A DNA stretch of 64,000 nucleotides from Ferrimonas lipolytica. Its GTDB lineage: Bacteria > Pseudomonadota > Gammaproteobacteria > Enterobacterales > Shewanellaceae. Position 1 is the stretch's first letter, and each line of letters begins with the position of its first letter. The notes below the pieces were generated by a model that saw nothing but the letters and a program-made list of their open reading frames with translations, ran no database searches and was not told where the DNA came from. The DNA is taken from the NCBI RefSeq assembly GCF_012295575.1, contig NZ_CP051180.1, positions 3,534,001 through 3,598,000 on the forward strand, given 5' to 3'. Both the position numbers and the translations under genes were made by a program. Shown piece after piece: positions 53,352 to 63,855 of this stretch.

Positions 53352-54752
53352 TCAGGCTTTTACATCTAACTCTTTCAGTTTGCGCGTTAGCGTATTTCGT
53401 CCCCACCCCAACAGCTTGGCGGCATCTTGTTTATGGCCTCCGCTATGGCGCAACGCAACTGTGAGCATGGTGCGTTCGAATGCTGGCAGTGCTTGCTTGA
53501 GTAGGTTGGAATCACCATTGGCCAAGGTCGAGTCCATCCAGTTTGCCAGCTCTTCGGTCCAGTCCAATTGCTCACCATGAAAGCCCGACGTGGCTTTGGT
53601 GTGGATCTCTGGTGGCAGATCTTGAACTAGGATCTCTTGTCCGGAGGCCATTACCGTCATCCAGCGGCAGGCGTTTTCGAGTTGACGGACATTGCCCGGC
53701 CACGCAAATAGCTTCAGCTGTTGCAGTGCTTCAGCACTAAGTTGTTTTGGCTCGCCACCTAACTCTTTGGCAGCGCCACGTAAGAAGTGGTGGGCGAGCG
53801 CGGGGATATCTTCCCGCCGTTCATTCAGAGCCGGTAGCTGGATACGAATCACGTTGAGGCGGTGAAACAGATCCTCACGGAACTGACCGTCTTTAACTCG
53901 ACTCTCTAAATTCTGGTGGGTCGCAGCAACGATACGCACATCTACTTTTACTGGTGAATGGCCGCCAACCCGATAGAACTGACCGTCGGACAGTACCCGC
54001 AACAATCGTGTTTGCACATCCAATGGCATATCCCCAATCTCATCCAAGAATAGGGTGCCGCCGTTGGCTTGTTCGAAGCGGCCAGTCCGCTGACCACCAG
54101 CACCGGTAAAGGCCCCTTTTTCGTGACCAAACAACTCTGACTCAATCAAATCTTTTGGAATTGCAGCCATATTTAACGCCACAAAGGGGTGATCGGCGCG
54201 GGGGCTGTGTTTGTGCAGGGCACTGGCGACCAACTCTTTACCGGTACCAGATTGACCATTAATCAACACACTGATGGAGGAGCGAGCGAGTCGACCGATA
54301 GCGCGGAACACCTCCTGCATTGCCGGCGCTTCACCAATAATCTCTGGCAGTGGGGTGTGCTTAACACGTTTGGTTGGTTGGCGGGCGATACTGTGTTCTA
54401 TGGCACGGCGGATCAATGCGATCGCCTCGTCGATATCAAACGGTTTGGGCAGGTACTCAAAGGCCCCAGCCTGATAGGCACCAACCGCACTGTCCAGATC
54501 AGAATGGGCGGTCATGATGATCACTGGTAGGTCGGGCTGGGTCTGCTTAATCCGCGACAACAGGGTTAAGCCATCGGTTCCTGGCATGCGGATATCGGAT
54601 ATGATCACCTGGGGTTGATCGGTAAGCAAGGCCTCGGCTAAGGAGTCGGCGGCGGCAAAACTGGCACTGCTAATCTCTGCGCGTTTTAGCGCTCGTTCCA
54701 ATACCCAACGGATGGAACTGTCATCATCAAGGATCCAGACTTGTTCGCTCAT
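53352..54752 (-). CDS. ntrC: Nitrogen regulator NtrC (sigma-54 activator)
   Basis: The 466-residue response regulator has a receiver domain with phospho-acceptor Asp53, an AAA+ domain with GQSGTGKE (Walker A), [15 protein letters not shown] for sigma-54 contact and LFLDEIGD (Walker B), and a C-terminal Fis-type helix-turn-helix ([16 protein letters not shown]). Phosphorylated by NtrB, it activates glnA and other nitrogen genes. Its start overlaps the ntrB stop by four bases. Confidence 0.97.
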   Translation of the reverse strand: MSEQVWILDDDSSIRWVLERALKRAEISSASFAAADSLAEALLTDQPQVIISDIRMPGTDGLTLLSRIKQTQPDLPVIIMTAHSDLDSAVGAYQAGAFEYLPKPFDIDEAIALIRRAIEHSIARQPTKRVKHTPLPEIIGEAPAMQEVFRAIGRLARSSISVLINGQSGTGKELVASALHKHSPRADHPFVALNMAAIPKDLIESELFGHEKGAFTGAGGQRTGRFEQANGGTLFLDEIGDMPLDVQTRLLRVLSDGQFYRVGGHSPVKVDVRIVAATHQNLESRVKDGQFREDLFHRLNVIRIQLPALNERREDIPALAHHFLRGAAKELGGEPKQLSAEALQQLKLFAWPGNVRQLENACRWMTVMASGQEILVQDLPPEIHTKATSGFHGEQLDWTEELANWMDSTLANGDSNLLKQALPAFERTMLTVALRHSGGHKQDAAKLLGWGRNTLTRKLKELDVKA

Positions 54753-55798
54753 ACGTGCTCCTTGGTTGATCGCAGTGGAAGGTAGATGGTGAATTCGGTA
54801 TGACCTGGCCAGCTTTCGACGTCAATCCGGCCCTGATGTTGGCTAACAATGTTTTGTGCGATCGATAGCCCTAAACCGCTGCCATCGGCCTTATCGGTTA
54901 CCATCGGGTAGAAAAGGGTGTCACGCACTTCCGAGGAGATCCCCGGGCCGGTGTCGGCAATCGTGACCGCAACGATCTGGCGATGGCGAGTTCCGGCGAT
55001 GGTCATTGCCCCTTTGCTGCGGGTTCGTACGGTTAAGGTGCCACGATTGTGCATGGCTTGGCAGCCATTGCGCATAATATTGAGGATCGCCTGTTCGAGC
55101 TGCTCGGCATCCATCAGAAAGTCGGGGATGGAGGGATCGTAATCTCGTTCCACCTCAATACTACCTTCACCTTCTAAGATACATAATTGACTGCTGGACT
55201 CGAGCAAACGGTGAACGTTGGTGCTCTGCCATTGCCCTGGATACTGTGGCCCTAATAAGCGATCGACCAAGTTTCGCAGCCGATCGGCCTGTTCGATGAT
55301 GATGCCGGTAAACTCCTGCAGCTCGTTCCCTTCCAACTCCATCTGCAGTAACTGAGCCGCACCGCGTAAACCGCCAAGAGGGTTTTTGATTTCGTGGGCT
55401 AGGCCTCGAACTAACAACTGGGCTGCATGGTGTTGCGCATACTGCTGTAGCTCTTGGCTGATGCGATGTTGCTGATCGATGGAGCGTGCTTCGATGATGG
55501 TATTGCCATCGGGCAACGGGCTGAAGCTGAGATCGATGGTGTGGTGTCGGCCATCAAGGGTGGCTAGAGAAAGTGCATAGAGGGTTTGGCTTTGGTCGCC
55601 GGTTAAAGCCGCCATTAGTGTTGAATGCTCGACCGAAAGGTGCTGATAGAGATCGGTGATCGCACACCCTTGCATGCGACGCTGGCCGAGTGCCAACAGC
55701 TGCTCGGCGGCGCTATTGGCGTACTCTACGGTGCGGTTAGCATCGAGCACTAATACCGCAGTAGATAGATTGTCAGTAATTGCGACGGCCAGATCCAT
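54749..55798 (-). CDS. ntrB: Nitrogen sensor kinase NtrB
   Basis: The 349-residue cytoplasmic kinase has a PAS domain (about 10-110), the phospho-acceptor His in GLAHEIKNPLGG and an ATPase domain with NGCQAM, DTGPGIS and GSGLGLSIAQN. It phosphorylates or dephosphorylates NtrC under PII control. ATG 55798 follows GGAAGGA; an in-frame start at 55843 would run through the NtrC box. The box close to the start suggests negative feedback. Confidence 0.96.
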   Translation of the reverse strand: MDLAVAITDNLSTAVLVLDANRTVEYANSAAEQLLALGQRRMQGCAITDLYQHLSVEHSTLMAALTGDQSQTLYALSLATLDGRHHTIDLSFSPLPDGNTIIEARSIDQQHRISQELQQYAQHHAAQLLVRGLAHEIKNPLGGLRGAAQLLQMELEGNELQEFTGIIIEQADRLRNLVDRLLGPQYPGQWQSTNVHRLLESSSQLCILEGEGSIEVERDYDPSIPDFLMDAEQLEQAILNIMRNGCQAMHNRGTLTVRTRSKGAMTIAGTRHRQIVAVTIADTGPGISSEVRDTLFYPMVTDKADGSGLGLSIAQNIVSQHQGRIDVESWPGHTEFTIYLPLRSTKEHV

Positions 55799-55836
55799 GG
55801 TGGTTCCTTCCAAAGGCTTATTGCCCCACCATAGCC

Positions 55837-55857
55837 ATTGCACCCAAATGGTGCAAT
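55837..55857. promoter_or_regulatory. NtrC box ahead of ntrB
   Basis: ATTGCACC-N5-GGTGCAAT is a perfect palindrome matching the NtrC consensus. It lies about 40 bases before the ntrB start, where binding would block a sigma-70 promoter, as at E. coli glnLp. Confidence 0.85.
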
Positions 55858-55867
55858 GGCGGCCACA

Positions 55868-56422
55868 CTAATTATGTGGGATTTTCACTATAGGCTTACT
55901 GCCGCTAGGCATCAGCAGTGATTGGCGGTGCATAAACAGGGTTCGTTTAGAACTATATGCAAGTATTTTGCCGCTTTTATCAATTACCTTAACTTGCAGT
56001 TGGTGTTCACCGCGGTCAATGTCATCTAGGACAAAATTGCCGCCACCGCCGAGGGTACGTATAACTGATCCATCCAAGAACAGCTGCAATCTATGATTAC
56101 TGGCCAGCTCTGGTTTGAGAAAGATGCTGACGGGCACTTGACCGTTGTTGTTACGCACGGTGGCGTTGTTATCTGGTGCGGTGAATTTGACCTTGTAGGA
56201 GATACGTTGTTGCGCAGGAGAAGTTTGCGGTTGCTGTGTTTGAGTTGGTGTAGTCGGGGCACGCGATAACGTTGCGGTCATCGGCTCTTTTGGTACTACC
56301 TTTTCCGCCCCAGCGACTGGCTTGTCACCGTAGTGAATCTTGCCATCAGCATCGACCCACTTATAGATCTCTGCACTGGCAGGAAGTGCCAGTAGTAAAA
56401 GCATTAGAACCCGCAGTTTCAT
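55868..56422 (-). CDS. DUF4124 domain protein, exported
   Basis: The 184-residue protein has a signal peptide (about 1-17) and an N-terminal DUF4124 domain (EIYKWVDADGKIHYGDKP). A Thr/Gln/Pro-rich linker and a C-terminal beta-rich domain (about 78-165) follow. DUF4124 occurs in periplasmic proteins of Proteobacteria with no known activity. It lies between glnA and ntrB, as in Shewanella. The glnA terminator lies in the 150 bases upstream, so it is probably expressed separately. Confidence 0.86.
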   Translation of the reverse strand: MKLRVLMLLLLALPASAEIYKWVDADGKIHYGDKPVAGAEKVVPKEPMTATLSRAPTTPTQTQQPQTSPAQQRISYKVKFTAPDNNATVRNNNGQVPVSIFLKPELASNHRLQLFLDGSVIRTLGGGGNFVLDDIDRGEHQLQVKVIDKSGKILAYSSKRTLFMHRQSLLMPSGSKPIVKIPHN

Positions 56423-56472
56423 TCGTAAACTCCGATAGTTAGTCAGCTTTTAGTGTAGAGGTTTTAGTGGTT

Positions 56473-56503
56473 AAAAAAAACCCACTCGCAATGGAGTGGG
56501 TTT
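56473..56503 (-). terminator. Terminator after glnA
   Basis: Stem AACCCACTC / GAGTGGGTT (56479-56502) followed on the minus strand by eight T. Confidence 0.87.
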
Positions 56504-56572
56504 CTGTTATGGCGTTGCGGGCTATTATTGTTATTTGATTACCCGCGAAGCCTAACCTCTCTTACAGCGTCA

Positions 56573-57982
56573 TTAAACGCTGTAGTACATCTCGAACTCA
56601 ACCGGGTGAGTGGTCATGTTCAAGCGCTCAATCTCAGCGCTCTTCAGCTCGATGTAAGAATCGATAAAGTCATTAGAGAATACGCCACCGGCGGTCAGGA
56701 ACTCACGGTCAGCATCCAAGCAATCCAGCGCTTGTTCGAAGCTTGACGCTACGGTTGGGATCTCAGCTGCTTCTTCTGCCGGCAAGTCGTACAGATCCTT
56801 GTCCATCGCTTCGCCTGGGTGGATCTTGTTCTGGATACCGTCTAGGCCTGCCATCAACATAGCCGAGAATGCCAAGTATGGGTTAGCGGTTGGATCTGGG
56901 AAGCGCACCTCAATACGACGGCCTTTCGGGCTTGGTACCACTGGGATGCGGATAGAGGCAGAGCGGTTACGGGCAGAGTAAGCCAGCATTACTGGAGCTT
57001 CAAATCCAGGAACCAAACGCTTGTAGGAGTTAGTAGAAGCGTTAGCAAAAGCGTTGATAGCTCGAGCGTGCTTGATGATACCACCAATGTAGAACAAGGC
57101 TGTTTCAGACAGGCCGCCGTACTTATCGCCAGCAAACAGGTTTACGCCATCTTTGCTTAGTGATTGGTGACAGTGCATGCCCGAGCCGTTATCACCAACT
57201 ACTGGCTTAGGCATAAAGGTGGCAGACTTACCGTATACATGAGCAACGTTATGGATAACGTACTTCATCACCTGAATCTCATCAGCTTTTTCAACAATGC
57301 TGTTAAATTGGGTGGCAATCTCGTTCTGACCAGCTGTCGCTACTTCGTGGTGGTGCGCTTCAACAACTTGCCCCATCTCTTCTAGTACTAGACACATGGC
57401 TGAACGGATGTCTTGTGAGGAGTCTACAGGTGATACTGGGAAGTAGCCGCCTTTAACACCAGGACGGTGACCTTTGTTACCGCCTTCGTAATCCTTGTCG
57501 GAGTTCCAAGCTGCTTCTTCAGCGTCAATTTTGTACATAGAGCCTGACATGTCGGTCTTGTACTTCACGTCATCAAATAGGAAGAACTCTGGCTCAGGAC
57601 CGAAGAATACGTCGTCAGCAATGCCGGTAGACTGCATGAATGCTTTAGCACGCTTAGCGATAGAGCGCGGGTCACGGTCGTAACCTTCCATGGTGGCTGG
57701 CTCGATGATGTCACAACGTACGTTTAGGGTTGCTTCGTCAGTGAAAGGACAAAGCACTGCAGTTGTCGCGTCAGGCATTAGAATCATGTCGGACTCGTTG
57801 ATGCCTTTCCAACCTTGGATAGAGGAACCATCGAACATTTTACCTTCTTCAAAGAAGTCAGCGTCGATCTGGTTGGTCGGGATAGACACGTGCTGCTCTT
57901 TACCTTTGGTATCGGTGAAGCGCAGATCCACAAATTTCACTTCGTTTTCTTCAATGAGTTGCAAGACGTTTTCGACAGACAT
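56573..57982 (-). CDS. glnA: Glutamine synthetase type I
   Basis: GlnA makes glutamine from glutamate and ammonia and is the main entry of ammonium. The 469-residue product matches E. coli GlnA in length and sequence, with [33 protein letters not shown] and the adenylylation Tyr in [11 protein letters not shown] 57982 follows GGAGG; an in-frame ATG 21 bases upstream would add seven residues. The divergent gap to typA holds a sigma-54 promoter and two NtrC boxes. Confidence 0.98.
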   Translation of the reverse strand: MSVENVLQLIEENEVKFVDLRFTDTKGKEQHVSIPTNQIDADFFEEGKMFDGSSIQGWKGINESDMILMPDATTAVLCPFTDEATLNVRCDIIEPATMEGYDRDPRSIAKRAKAFMQSTGIADDVFFGPEPEFFLFDDVKYKTDMSGSMYKIDAEEAAWNSDKDYEGGNKGHRPGVKGGYFPVSPVDSSQDIRSAMCLVLEEMGQVVEAHHHEVATAGQNEIATQFNSIVEKADEIQVMKYVIHNVAHVYGKSATFMPKPVVGDNGSGMHCHQSLSKDGVNLFAGDKYGGLSETALFYIGGIIKHARAINAFANASTNSYKRLVPGFEAPVMLAYSARNRSASIRIPVVPSPKGRRIEVRFPDPTANPYLAFSAMLMAGLDGIQNKIHPGEAMDKDLYDLPAEEAAEIPTVASSFEQALDCLDADREFLTAGGVFSNDFIDSYIELKSAEIERLNMTTHPVEFEMYYSV

Positions 57983-58039
57983 ACTTAGTGCCTCCAATGG
58001 CATAATTCTTTTGGCAAACCAACTTGTTGAACACGTTAA

Positions 58040-58055
58040 AGCGATTACCGTGCCA
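58040..58055 (-). promoter_or_regulatory. Sigma-54 promoter of glnA
   Basis: On the minus strand TGGCACGGTAATCGCT has the invariant GG and GC with ten bases between. It lies about 58 bases before the glnA start, behind two NtrC boxes. Confidence 0.88.
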
Positions 58056-58118
58056 AAAAGTTAAGTTGTTGATTTTTATCTGTTTGCCTCTATCCCTGAT
58101 GTAATTAAAAATCCATTC

Positions 58119-58133
58119 GCACTAATATGGTGC
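58119..58133. promoter_or_regulatory. NtrC box 1, glnA enhancer
   Basis: GCACTAATATGGTGC, a near-perfect NtrC dyad about 70 bases upstream of the sigma-54 promoter. Confidence 0.85.
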
Positions 58134-58149
58134 TGGTTTTAACTGCTGT

Positions 58150-58165
58150 TGCACCAAGTTGGTGC
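58150..58165. promoter_or_regulatory. NtrC box 2, glnA enhancer
   Basis: TGCACCAAGTTGGTGC, 32 bases (three helical turns) from box 1, so two NtrC dimers can bind on one face. A further half site GGTGCAA lies at about 58178-58184. Confidence 0.87.
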
Positions 58166-58495
58166 TTGTGGCTTTTATGGTGCAACGATATCGATGCGAC
58201 GTTAAAAAGGGGTAAAGACGGAGCAAACTCGCTCCGTAAATAAGTCTATCACTGTGACCGATTAAAAAATAATCGTCAATTGGCGGTTAAATGTCGCAGT
58301 TTCGCCCCTATTCCTTTACACTTGCCGCCCAAAATAGCCTGCCAATCTTGATCCTTTATTGTTTTCGTCCTATTTCGTCAACGATAAGGGAGTTTTGTAT
58401 TGGTTAAATTATGGTTACCCCACGAAGGGGTTGTCTCGGCGTGATGACCTAAACTGGGTCTAGCGTTTCTTACCCCTTTGCCCGGAGAGAGCACT

Positions 58496-60319
58496 TTGAG
58501 CATCCAAAACCTACGTAACGTGGCGATCATCGCCCACGTTGACCACGGCAAAACAACCCTGGTTGATAAACTTCTGTCCCAGTCTGGCACCCTAGACGCA
58601 CGCGTCGATCTAGATGAGCGAGTAATGGACTCCAACGACATCGAGAAAGAGCGTGGCATTACCATTTTGGCGAAGAACACCGCCATTAAGTGGAATGACT
58701 ACCGCATCAACATCGTTGACACCCCTGGACACGCTGACTTCGGTGGCGAAGTAGAACGCGTACTGTCTATGGTTGACTCCGTACTGCTGTTGGTTGATGC
58801 CCAAGAAGGCCCAATGCCACAGACTCGTTTCGTGACCCAAAAAGCGTTTGCGCAGGGTCTGAAGCCAATCGTAGTTATCAACAAGATTGATAAGCCTGGT
58901 GCTCGTCCTGAGTGGGTTATGGATCAGGTATTTGACCTGTTTGACAACCTGGGTGCGACCGACGAACAGTTGGATTTTAAAGTAGTTTACGCTTCTGCGC
59001 TGAACGGTTGGGCTTCTGTTGAAGAAGGCGAAACCGCAGAAGACATGACGGCGTTGTTCCAAACCATCGTTGATGAAGTAGAAGCACCAGCTGGTGACCC
59101 AGAGGGTTCTTTCCAGATGCAGGTTTCTCAGTTGGACTACAACTCTTACTTGGGCGTGATCGGTGTTGGCCGTGTATCTCGTGGTAAAGTTGCGGTAAAC
59201 CAGCAAGTAACCATCGAATGTGCTGGCGGTAACCTGCGCAACGGTAAAGTTGGCAAGGTAATGGGCTACATGGGCCTAGAGCGTCACGAAGTGCCAGAAG
59301 CGGAAGCGGGCGACATCATCGCTATCACCGGTCTGGGCGAGCTGAAGATCTCTGACACCATTTGCTGCCCAAGCGAAGTCGAAGCGTTGCCGGCCCTGTC
59401 TGTTGACGAGCCAACCGTAACCATGACTTTCCAGGTAAACACCTCTCCTTTCTGTGGCCAAGAAGGCAAGTACGTTACTTCCCGTAACATCCTTGAGCGT
59501 CTGCAAAAAGAACTGGTGCACAACGTTGCTCTGCGCGTTGAAGAAACCGCTAACCCAGATCAGTTCAAAGTATCTGGCCGTGGTGAACTACACCTAGGTA
59601 TCTTGATTGAAAACATGCGTCGTGAAGGCTTCGAACTGGCGGTATCTCGCCCAGAAGTAATCATGCGTGAAGTGGATGGTCAGGTTGAAGAACCGTACGA
59701 AACCGTAACCATCGATGTTGAAGAGCAGCATCAGGGTTCCATCATGGAGAAAATGGGTCTGCGTAAAGCTGAACTGACCGATATGGCTCCAGATGGTAAA
59801 GGCCGTATTCGTATGGACTTCATCATGCCTTCTCGTGGCCTGATTGGCTTCCAGACTGAGTTCATGACTTTGACCTCTGGTTCTGGCCTGATCTACCACT
59901 CATTCCTGCAGTACGGCCCTCACAAGGGCGGTGAAATTGGCCAACGTATGAACGGTGTACTGATTGCTAACGCAACTGGTAAAGCACTGACTAACGCCAT
60001 CTTCAACCTGCAAGAGCGCGGCCGTATGATGATCGGTCACGGTACCGAAGTATACGAAGGCATGATCATTGGTATTCACAGCCGTGATAACGATCTGACT
60101 GTAAACGCCCTGAAAGGCAAGCAGCTGACCAACGTACGTGCTTCCGGTACTGACGAAGCTCAGACTCTGACCCCAGCGCTTAAGATGACTCTGGAACAAG
60201 CACTGGAATTCATCGATAACGATGAATTGGTTGAAGTTACCCCAGAAAACATCCGTATTCGTAAGAAGCTACTGACTGAAAACGAGCGTAAGCGCGATAA
60301 CCGTCTAGCTAAGAAGTAA
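58496..60319 (+). CDS. typA: GTP-binding protein TypA/BipA
   Basis: This 607-residue translational GTPase of the elongation-factor family binds ribosomes and helps 50S assembly and stress adaptation. G motifs are [18 protein letters not shown] and NKIDKPGA. The C-terminal part has the BipA-specific [20 protein letters not shown]. The start is TTG 58496 after GGAGAG, giving [11 protein letters not shown] like E. coli; a TTG at 58478 overlaps the ribosome site. It is divergent from glnA, as in E. coli. Confidence 0.97.
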   Translation: MSIQNLRNVAIIAHVDHGKTTLVDKLLSQSGTLDARVDLDERVMDSNDIEKERGITILAKNTAIKWNDYRINIVDTPGHADFGGEVERVLSMVDSVLLLVDAQEGPMPQTRFVTQKAFAQGLKPIVVINKIDKPGARPEWVMDQVFDLFDNLGATDEQLDFKVVYASALNGWASVEEGETAEDMTALFQTIVDEVEAPAGDPEGSFQMQVSQLDYNSYLGVIGVGRVSRGKVAVNQQVTIECAGGNLRNGKVGKVMGYMGLERHEVPEAEAGDIIAITGLGELKISDTICCPSEVEALPALSVDEPTVTMTFQVNTSPFCGQEGKYVTSRNILERLQKELVHNVALRVEETANPDQFKVSGRGELHLGILIENMRREGFELAVSRPEVIMREVDGQVEEPYETVTIDVEEQHQGSIMEKMGLRKAELTDMAPDGKGRIRMDFIMPSRGLIGFQTEFMTLTSGSGLIYHSFLQYGPHKGGEIGQRMNGVLIANATGKALTNAIFNLQERGRMMIGHGTEVYEGMIIGIHSRDNDLTVNALKGKQLTNVRASGTDEAQTLTPALKMTLEQALEFIDNDELVEVTPENIRIRKKLLTENERKRDNRLAKK

Positions 60320-60342
60320 TCTTCTGCTGCGAATATAAGAAA

Positions 60343-60366
60343 AGGCACCTTCGGGTGCCTTTTTTG
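60343..60366 (+). terminator. Terminator after typA
   Basis: Stem AGGCACC / GGTGCCT with a UUCG loop (60343-60360) followed by six T. Confidence 0.9.
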
Positions 60367-60387
60367 TATCTAGCAAATCGGTATTGC

Positions 60388-61452
60388 TTATCGCACCGCT
60401 TCTAAAACCATGTTGGTTGGTGTTTCATTGGCGCGACGAACGGTGCTAAAACCGGCAGCATGAAGCACTTCGGTAAGTCGTTGTTGCCCAGCTTGCGCGC
60501 CAAGACCAAGCCCTACCTCTTGCGCCATAGATGTCGGTATACATACGGTGGTTGAGAAGCCATAGTAGATCCCTCCAAGAGGGTGCAAATTATCCTCTAG
60601 CTTATTGCCTGCTGCGGGTTCGACCACCATAAAGCTGCCATCAGGTTTAAGACTCTCTTTAATATGTTTAGCGGCACCAACTGGATCCCCCATGTCGTGC
60701 AAGGCATCAAAGATGCAAGCTAGGTCAAAGTCCTTATGGGTAAAGTCCTTGGCTGCCACTTGGTGAAACTCGACGTTGGTCAGCCCTGCAGCGGCTGCTT
60801 TTGCTTTGGCGGTAGTAATGGAAGGGCCATGAAAGTCGATGCCGATGATGGTGGAGTTGGGGTAGGACTGCGCCATAAGGATCGTTGACGAGCCATGGCC
60901 ACAGCCGATGTCTGCTACTTTTGCTCCTGCCTTTAGTTTGGCTTCAACGCCAGCCAACGACGGGATCCAATTTGATACCAAATTGGCATCGTAGCCGGGG
61001 CGGAAGAAGCGATCGGTACCACAGAAGCAGCAAGGGGTTTGTTCACTCCAAGCACGGCCTCTGCCGGTTTTAAATACCTCGACAGCGTCTTCATGACTTT
61101 CAAATTGAGACAGCACCGATTGAAAGAAGCCCTGCATGCAGGTGGGTTCGCCCTCGTGCGCGAAGATGGCGGCTTGTTCGGGCGAGAGAGAAAAGGTTTG
61201 CTCGGTGGCGTTGTAATTGATGTAACCAGCAGCCGCGTTGGCACATAGCCATTCGTGCAAGTAGCGTACATTTAGCCCGGTTCGTCGTGCTAACTCATTG
61301 CTACTGCAAGCACCCGCCCTTTCTAATTCGGTATAGACGCCAGCTTGGTCGCCAATGTAAGCCATCAACAGGCCCATGGCGCCGCTAACATCGCCGATGA
61401 CCTTACCCTGTAACTCCATCAACGATTGTTCATTAAGTGGTTGAGTATTCAT
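60388..61452 (-). CDS. SAM-dependent methyltransferase with N-terminal winged helix (Rv2258c-like)
   Basis: The 354-residue protein has an N-terminal dimerisation/winged-helix domain (about 15-90, with SSNELARRTGLNVRYLHEWL) and a C-terminal Rossmann methyltransferase domain. The SAM motif is VADIGCGHGSST (about 183-194), followed by DALHDMGDP and PDGSFMVVEP. This layout is that of small-molecule O- or N-methyltransferases; the substrate is unknown. A Cys-rich CCFCG at about 141-145 is unusual. It is a single gene convergent with typA. I see no clear element in the 294-base gap upstream except the rluF terminator. Confidence 0.87.
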   Translation of the reverse strand: MNTQPLNEQSLMELQGKVIGDVSGAMGLLMAYIGDQAGVYTELERAGACSSNELARRTGLNVRYLHEWLCANAAAGYINYNATEQTFSLSPEQAAIFAHEGEPTCMQGFFQSVLSQFESHEDAVEVFKTGRGRAWSEQTPCCFCGTDRFFRPGYDANLVSNWIPSLAGVEAKLKAGAKVADIGCGHGSSTILMAQSYPNSTIIGIDFHGPSITTAKAKAAAAGLTNVEFHQVAAKDFTHKDFDLACIFDALHDMGDPVGAAKHIKESLKPDGSFMVVEPAAGNKLEDNLHPLGGIYYGFSTTVCIPTSMAQEVGLGLGAQAGQQRLTEVLHAAGFSTVRRANETPTNMVLEAVR

Positions 61453-61701
61453 TATTCTTCCTTGGGTTGGTGAATAACAGAACTAAACGCCAATCTGAAC
61501 GTTGCTACGGTGTGTGATGAGGTGTTTTTGAGAAGAGGCTTTAGCTCGCTAGGTATGATTCTGCTCTTTGCTGCAATCACACCTTGGCGTGAAGTCTAGC
61601 TAACAATAATGGCTTTCACTGACTATCTGCGCGGCGCCACAAGTGGGTGTTGATATTATGCGAGCGGGAGCAGAGCGATATCTATTTGGGGTGGCATAAA
61701 C

Positions 61702-61730
61702 TAAAACGGACAACCTGATGGTTGTCCGTT
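61702..61730 (-). terminator. Terminator after rluF
   Basis: A perfect 11-bp stem AACGGACAACC / GGTTGTCCGTT (61705-61730), T-rich on the minus-strand side. Confidence 0.87.
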
Positions 61731-61746
61731 GCTATGTATTGATACG

Positions 61747-62748
61747 TTACTTGCGCTTCAATTTAAGCGTACTGCCGCCAGCTTTCGGTTTGGCCGGCTT
61801 GTTTGGCTTGTGTGAACCCTTTGGGGCATTTGGGTTGACATACACCTTGGGTTTGCTGCCAGAAGGGCGGTTGTCACCGCCTGAGCGTCCGCTAGGCTTA
61901 TCCAATACCCCACGACCTTCACCTTGTCCACTTGGGCGCCGCGGGTTACCAGAGCGTGGCTTATCCTGCTGTGGTTTGATTCGGCGTGGTGAGTTGTAGT
62001 CGGCGCTTGGTTGCGTGGTGTTGGCGGCGGTTTTACTGGAACCGGCCACAGCGCTGTTGATCTCAGCCATCTCTTGCTCGGTTAAGTTACGCCATGCCCC
62101 AGGCTTTAGTCCATCGAGGCCAACATTCATGATGCGGCTGCGCTTCAGCTTTACTACGTCGTAATCCAAATACTCACACATACGGCGGATCTGACGGTTT
62201 AAGCCTTGAGTGAGGATGATTTTAAACACAAAGCGGCTCACCACTTCACATTTACATGGTTTAGTTACCGTTCCCAGAATTGGGACTCCACGGCTCATGC
62301 GTTCAATAAAGCGTTCGCTGACCGGCTTATCAACGGTAACAATGTACTCTTTATCGTGGGCATTTTCGGCGCGTAGAATCTTGTTAACGATGTCGCCGTC
62401 GGAGGTAAGAAAGATCAAGCCTTCAGAGGGCTTATCCAAACGACCAATAGGAAAGATGCGTTGCTTATGGCCAATGGCATCGATGATATTGCCGTATACA
62501 TCGCGTTCGGTGGTACAGGTAATGCCAATCGGTTTGTTGTAAGCGATGTAAACCCGATCGGCTTTGTCACTGGCGCTGGCTTTGATGGTACGACCATCGA
62601 CGGCAACCCGATCGCCCGGGCCCACTTTGGTGCCCAGCTCTGGGATCTGACCATTGATGGTAACGCGGCTTTGTTCAATCAGTTTGTCTGCTTCACGACG
62701 GGAGCAGAAGCCAGATTCACTAATAAACTTATTAAGGCGTTTTTCCAT
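61747..62748 (-). CDS. rluF: 23S rRNA pseudouridine(2604) synthase RluF
   Basis: The protein of about 333 residues has an N-terminal S4 RNA-binding domain (RLNKFISESGFCSRREADKL) and an RsuA-type catalytic domain with Asp in PIGRLDKPSEGLIFLT. GVPILGTVTKPCKCEV and TQGLNRQIRRMCEYLDYDV match E. coli RluF, which modifies U2604 of 23S rRNA. The C-terminal 100 residues are rich in Lys, Pro, Gly and Arg, as in E. coli. ATG 62748 has AAGAAG eight bases upstream; ATG 62754 and GTG 62757 are alternatives. Confidence 0.93.
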   Translation of the reverse strand: MEKRLNKFISESGFCSRREADKLIEQSRVTINGQIPELGTKVGPGDRVAVDGRTIKASASDKADRVYIAYNKPIGITCTTERDVYGNIIDAIGHKQRIFPIGRLDKPSEGLIFLTSDGDIVNKILRAENAHDKEYIVTVDKPVSERFIERMSRGVPILGTVTKPCKCEVVSRFVFKIILTQGLNRQIRRMCEYLDYDVVKLKRSRIMNVGLDGLKPGAWRNLTEQEMAEINSAVAGSSKTAANTTQPSADYNSPRRIKPQQDKPRSGNPRRPSGQGEGRGVLDKPSGRSGGDNRPSGSKPKVYVNPNAPKGSHKPNKPAKPKAGGSTLKLKRK

Positions 62749-62815
62749 GGTCATCACTTCTTTGCATTGGGTTGTTAGGCGCTAGGCGGCGCAGTGTATA
62801 CCACTGGCAGTATAA

Positions 62816-62842
62816 GACAACAAAGGCGCCCGTAGGCGCCTT
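62816..62842 (-). terminator. Terminator after the DUF2959 gene
   Basis: Stem AAGGCGCC / GGCGCCTT (62823-62842) with T-rich minus-strand flank. Confidence 0.8.
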
Positions 62843-62863
62843 AATATCGTTACCCTATTCGCA

Positions 62864-63493
62864 TTACTTTAGGGTTGCGATAAATTGGTCTGACTCAGCA
62901 ATGGCGCTATTCATCTCTTTGATTAAGCGATTAATCTCAGTTTGAAGATTGGTAAACTCACCACCAATAGCACTTACCGCAGAGGCGTTGAGGTTATGCT
63001 TTAGGTAGAGCTGATTGTCATTAAGGCGCTTCAGTACCGGCTCCATCTTTGATTCAGCGCGACGCATCGCTTTTAGCATGTTGTCGTAGCGGCGGCGAGT
63101 ATCACGCAGCTGTTTTTCACTGTTGCGGCGTAGGTTTGCTGATTCGTACTGTTCTAGCTCATCCTGCCATTCGGCAAACATCGCTTCAGCTACACCATCG
63201 ACAGCGTCGATGCTGTCACTTACGTCATCGGCGGCAGCTTGGGCGTCATCGTACTCGCCTTTAACCTTATCGTAGACCGCTTCTAAATCGCCACCATCAA
63301 AGTCGACCAAGGTTTTCAGCTGCTCAAGGGCGGAACTGAACTCTTCTTGAGCTTCTTGCTGGTTTTCTTGGGTCGCTTCAACTCGGTCGACTAAAATTTC
63401 ACGCTTGTGGTAGCCAACCTGTTCTGCCGCAGCATAGTAAGCACTTTGGCAACCAGACAGCATCATTGCCATCGCTAACAATAGAACTCTCAT
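62864..63493 (-). CDS. DUF2959 family lipoprotein
   Basis: The 209-residue lipoprotein has a signal ending in the lipobox LSGC. The mature part is almost all helical and forms coiled coils (about 30-205), with YYAAAEQVGYHKREILVDRV typical of DUF2959. It should be attached to a membrane facing the periplasm. The function is unknown. ATG 63493 follows AAGGAG. It lies 11 bases after the small membrane protein gene and is probably co-transcribed. Confidence 0.9.
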   Translation of the reverse strand: MRVLLLAMAMMLSGCQSAYYAAAEQVGYHKREILVDRVEATQENQQEAQEEFSSALEQLKTLVDFDGGDLEAVYDKVKGEYDDAQAAADDVSDSIDAVDGVAEAMFAEWQDELEQYESANLRRNSEKQLRDTRRRYDNMLKAMRRAESKMEPVLKRLNDNQLYLKHNLNASAVSAIGGEFTNLQTEINRLIKEMNSAIAESDQFIATLK

Positions 63494-63504
63494 GGCCAAA
63501 CTCC

Positions 63505-63729
63505 TTATGGCTTATATTTAGCTGCATCGATGATGCACCAGATGTGCAGTGGGATCACGATGATGTAGGGAATGAAAAGTAGAAATGGACCGACACCATA
63601 ACCACCGGCAACAAAGATAAAGAACAGCAACGCAGGCAGAATCCTGCCTTGGATCAGCTGTCCCAAGCCGGGAAAAAAGAAACTCGCTAATGCGGCAATA
63701 ACATTACCAGCGGAACCTTGCTCTGCCAT
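63505..63729 (-). CDS. Small membrane protein of unknown function
   Basis: This 74-residue protein has hydrophobic stretches at about 9-24 and 28-65. PGLGQLIQGRILPALLFF resembles the start of TM2-like and related small membrane families, and the C-terminal part is CIIDAAKYKP. I do not recognise a defined family with confidence. ATG 63729 is chosen because AAGGAA lies at good distance; GTG 63738 is too close to it. It precedes the DUF2959 gene. Confidence 0.75.
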   Translation of the reverse strand: MAEQGSAGNVIAALASFFFPGLGQLIQGRILPALLFFIFVAGGYGVGPFLLFIPYIIVIPLHIWCIIDAAKYKP

Positions 63730-63855
63730 GGTACTCACTTCCTTAAAACTAGATAGAAACTATAGGCTGTTATGTTGCCTTATTGTTGTAAGATGCGCCA
63801 TAGCATTACTGTTATCAGTAGCATAGATTTCAACGCCTTAATATCGGAGAGAAAA

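Noticed and set aside
58610-59206. Minus-strand ORF of 198 codons inside typA
   Set aside because: A shadow of the typA reading frame, produced by its codon bias.
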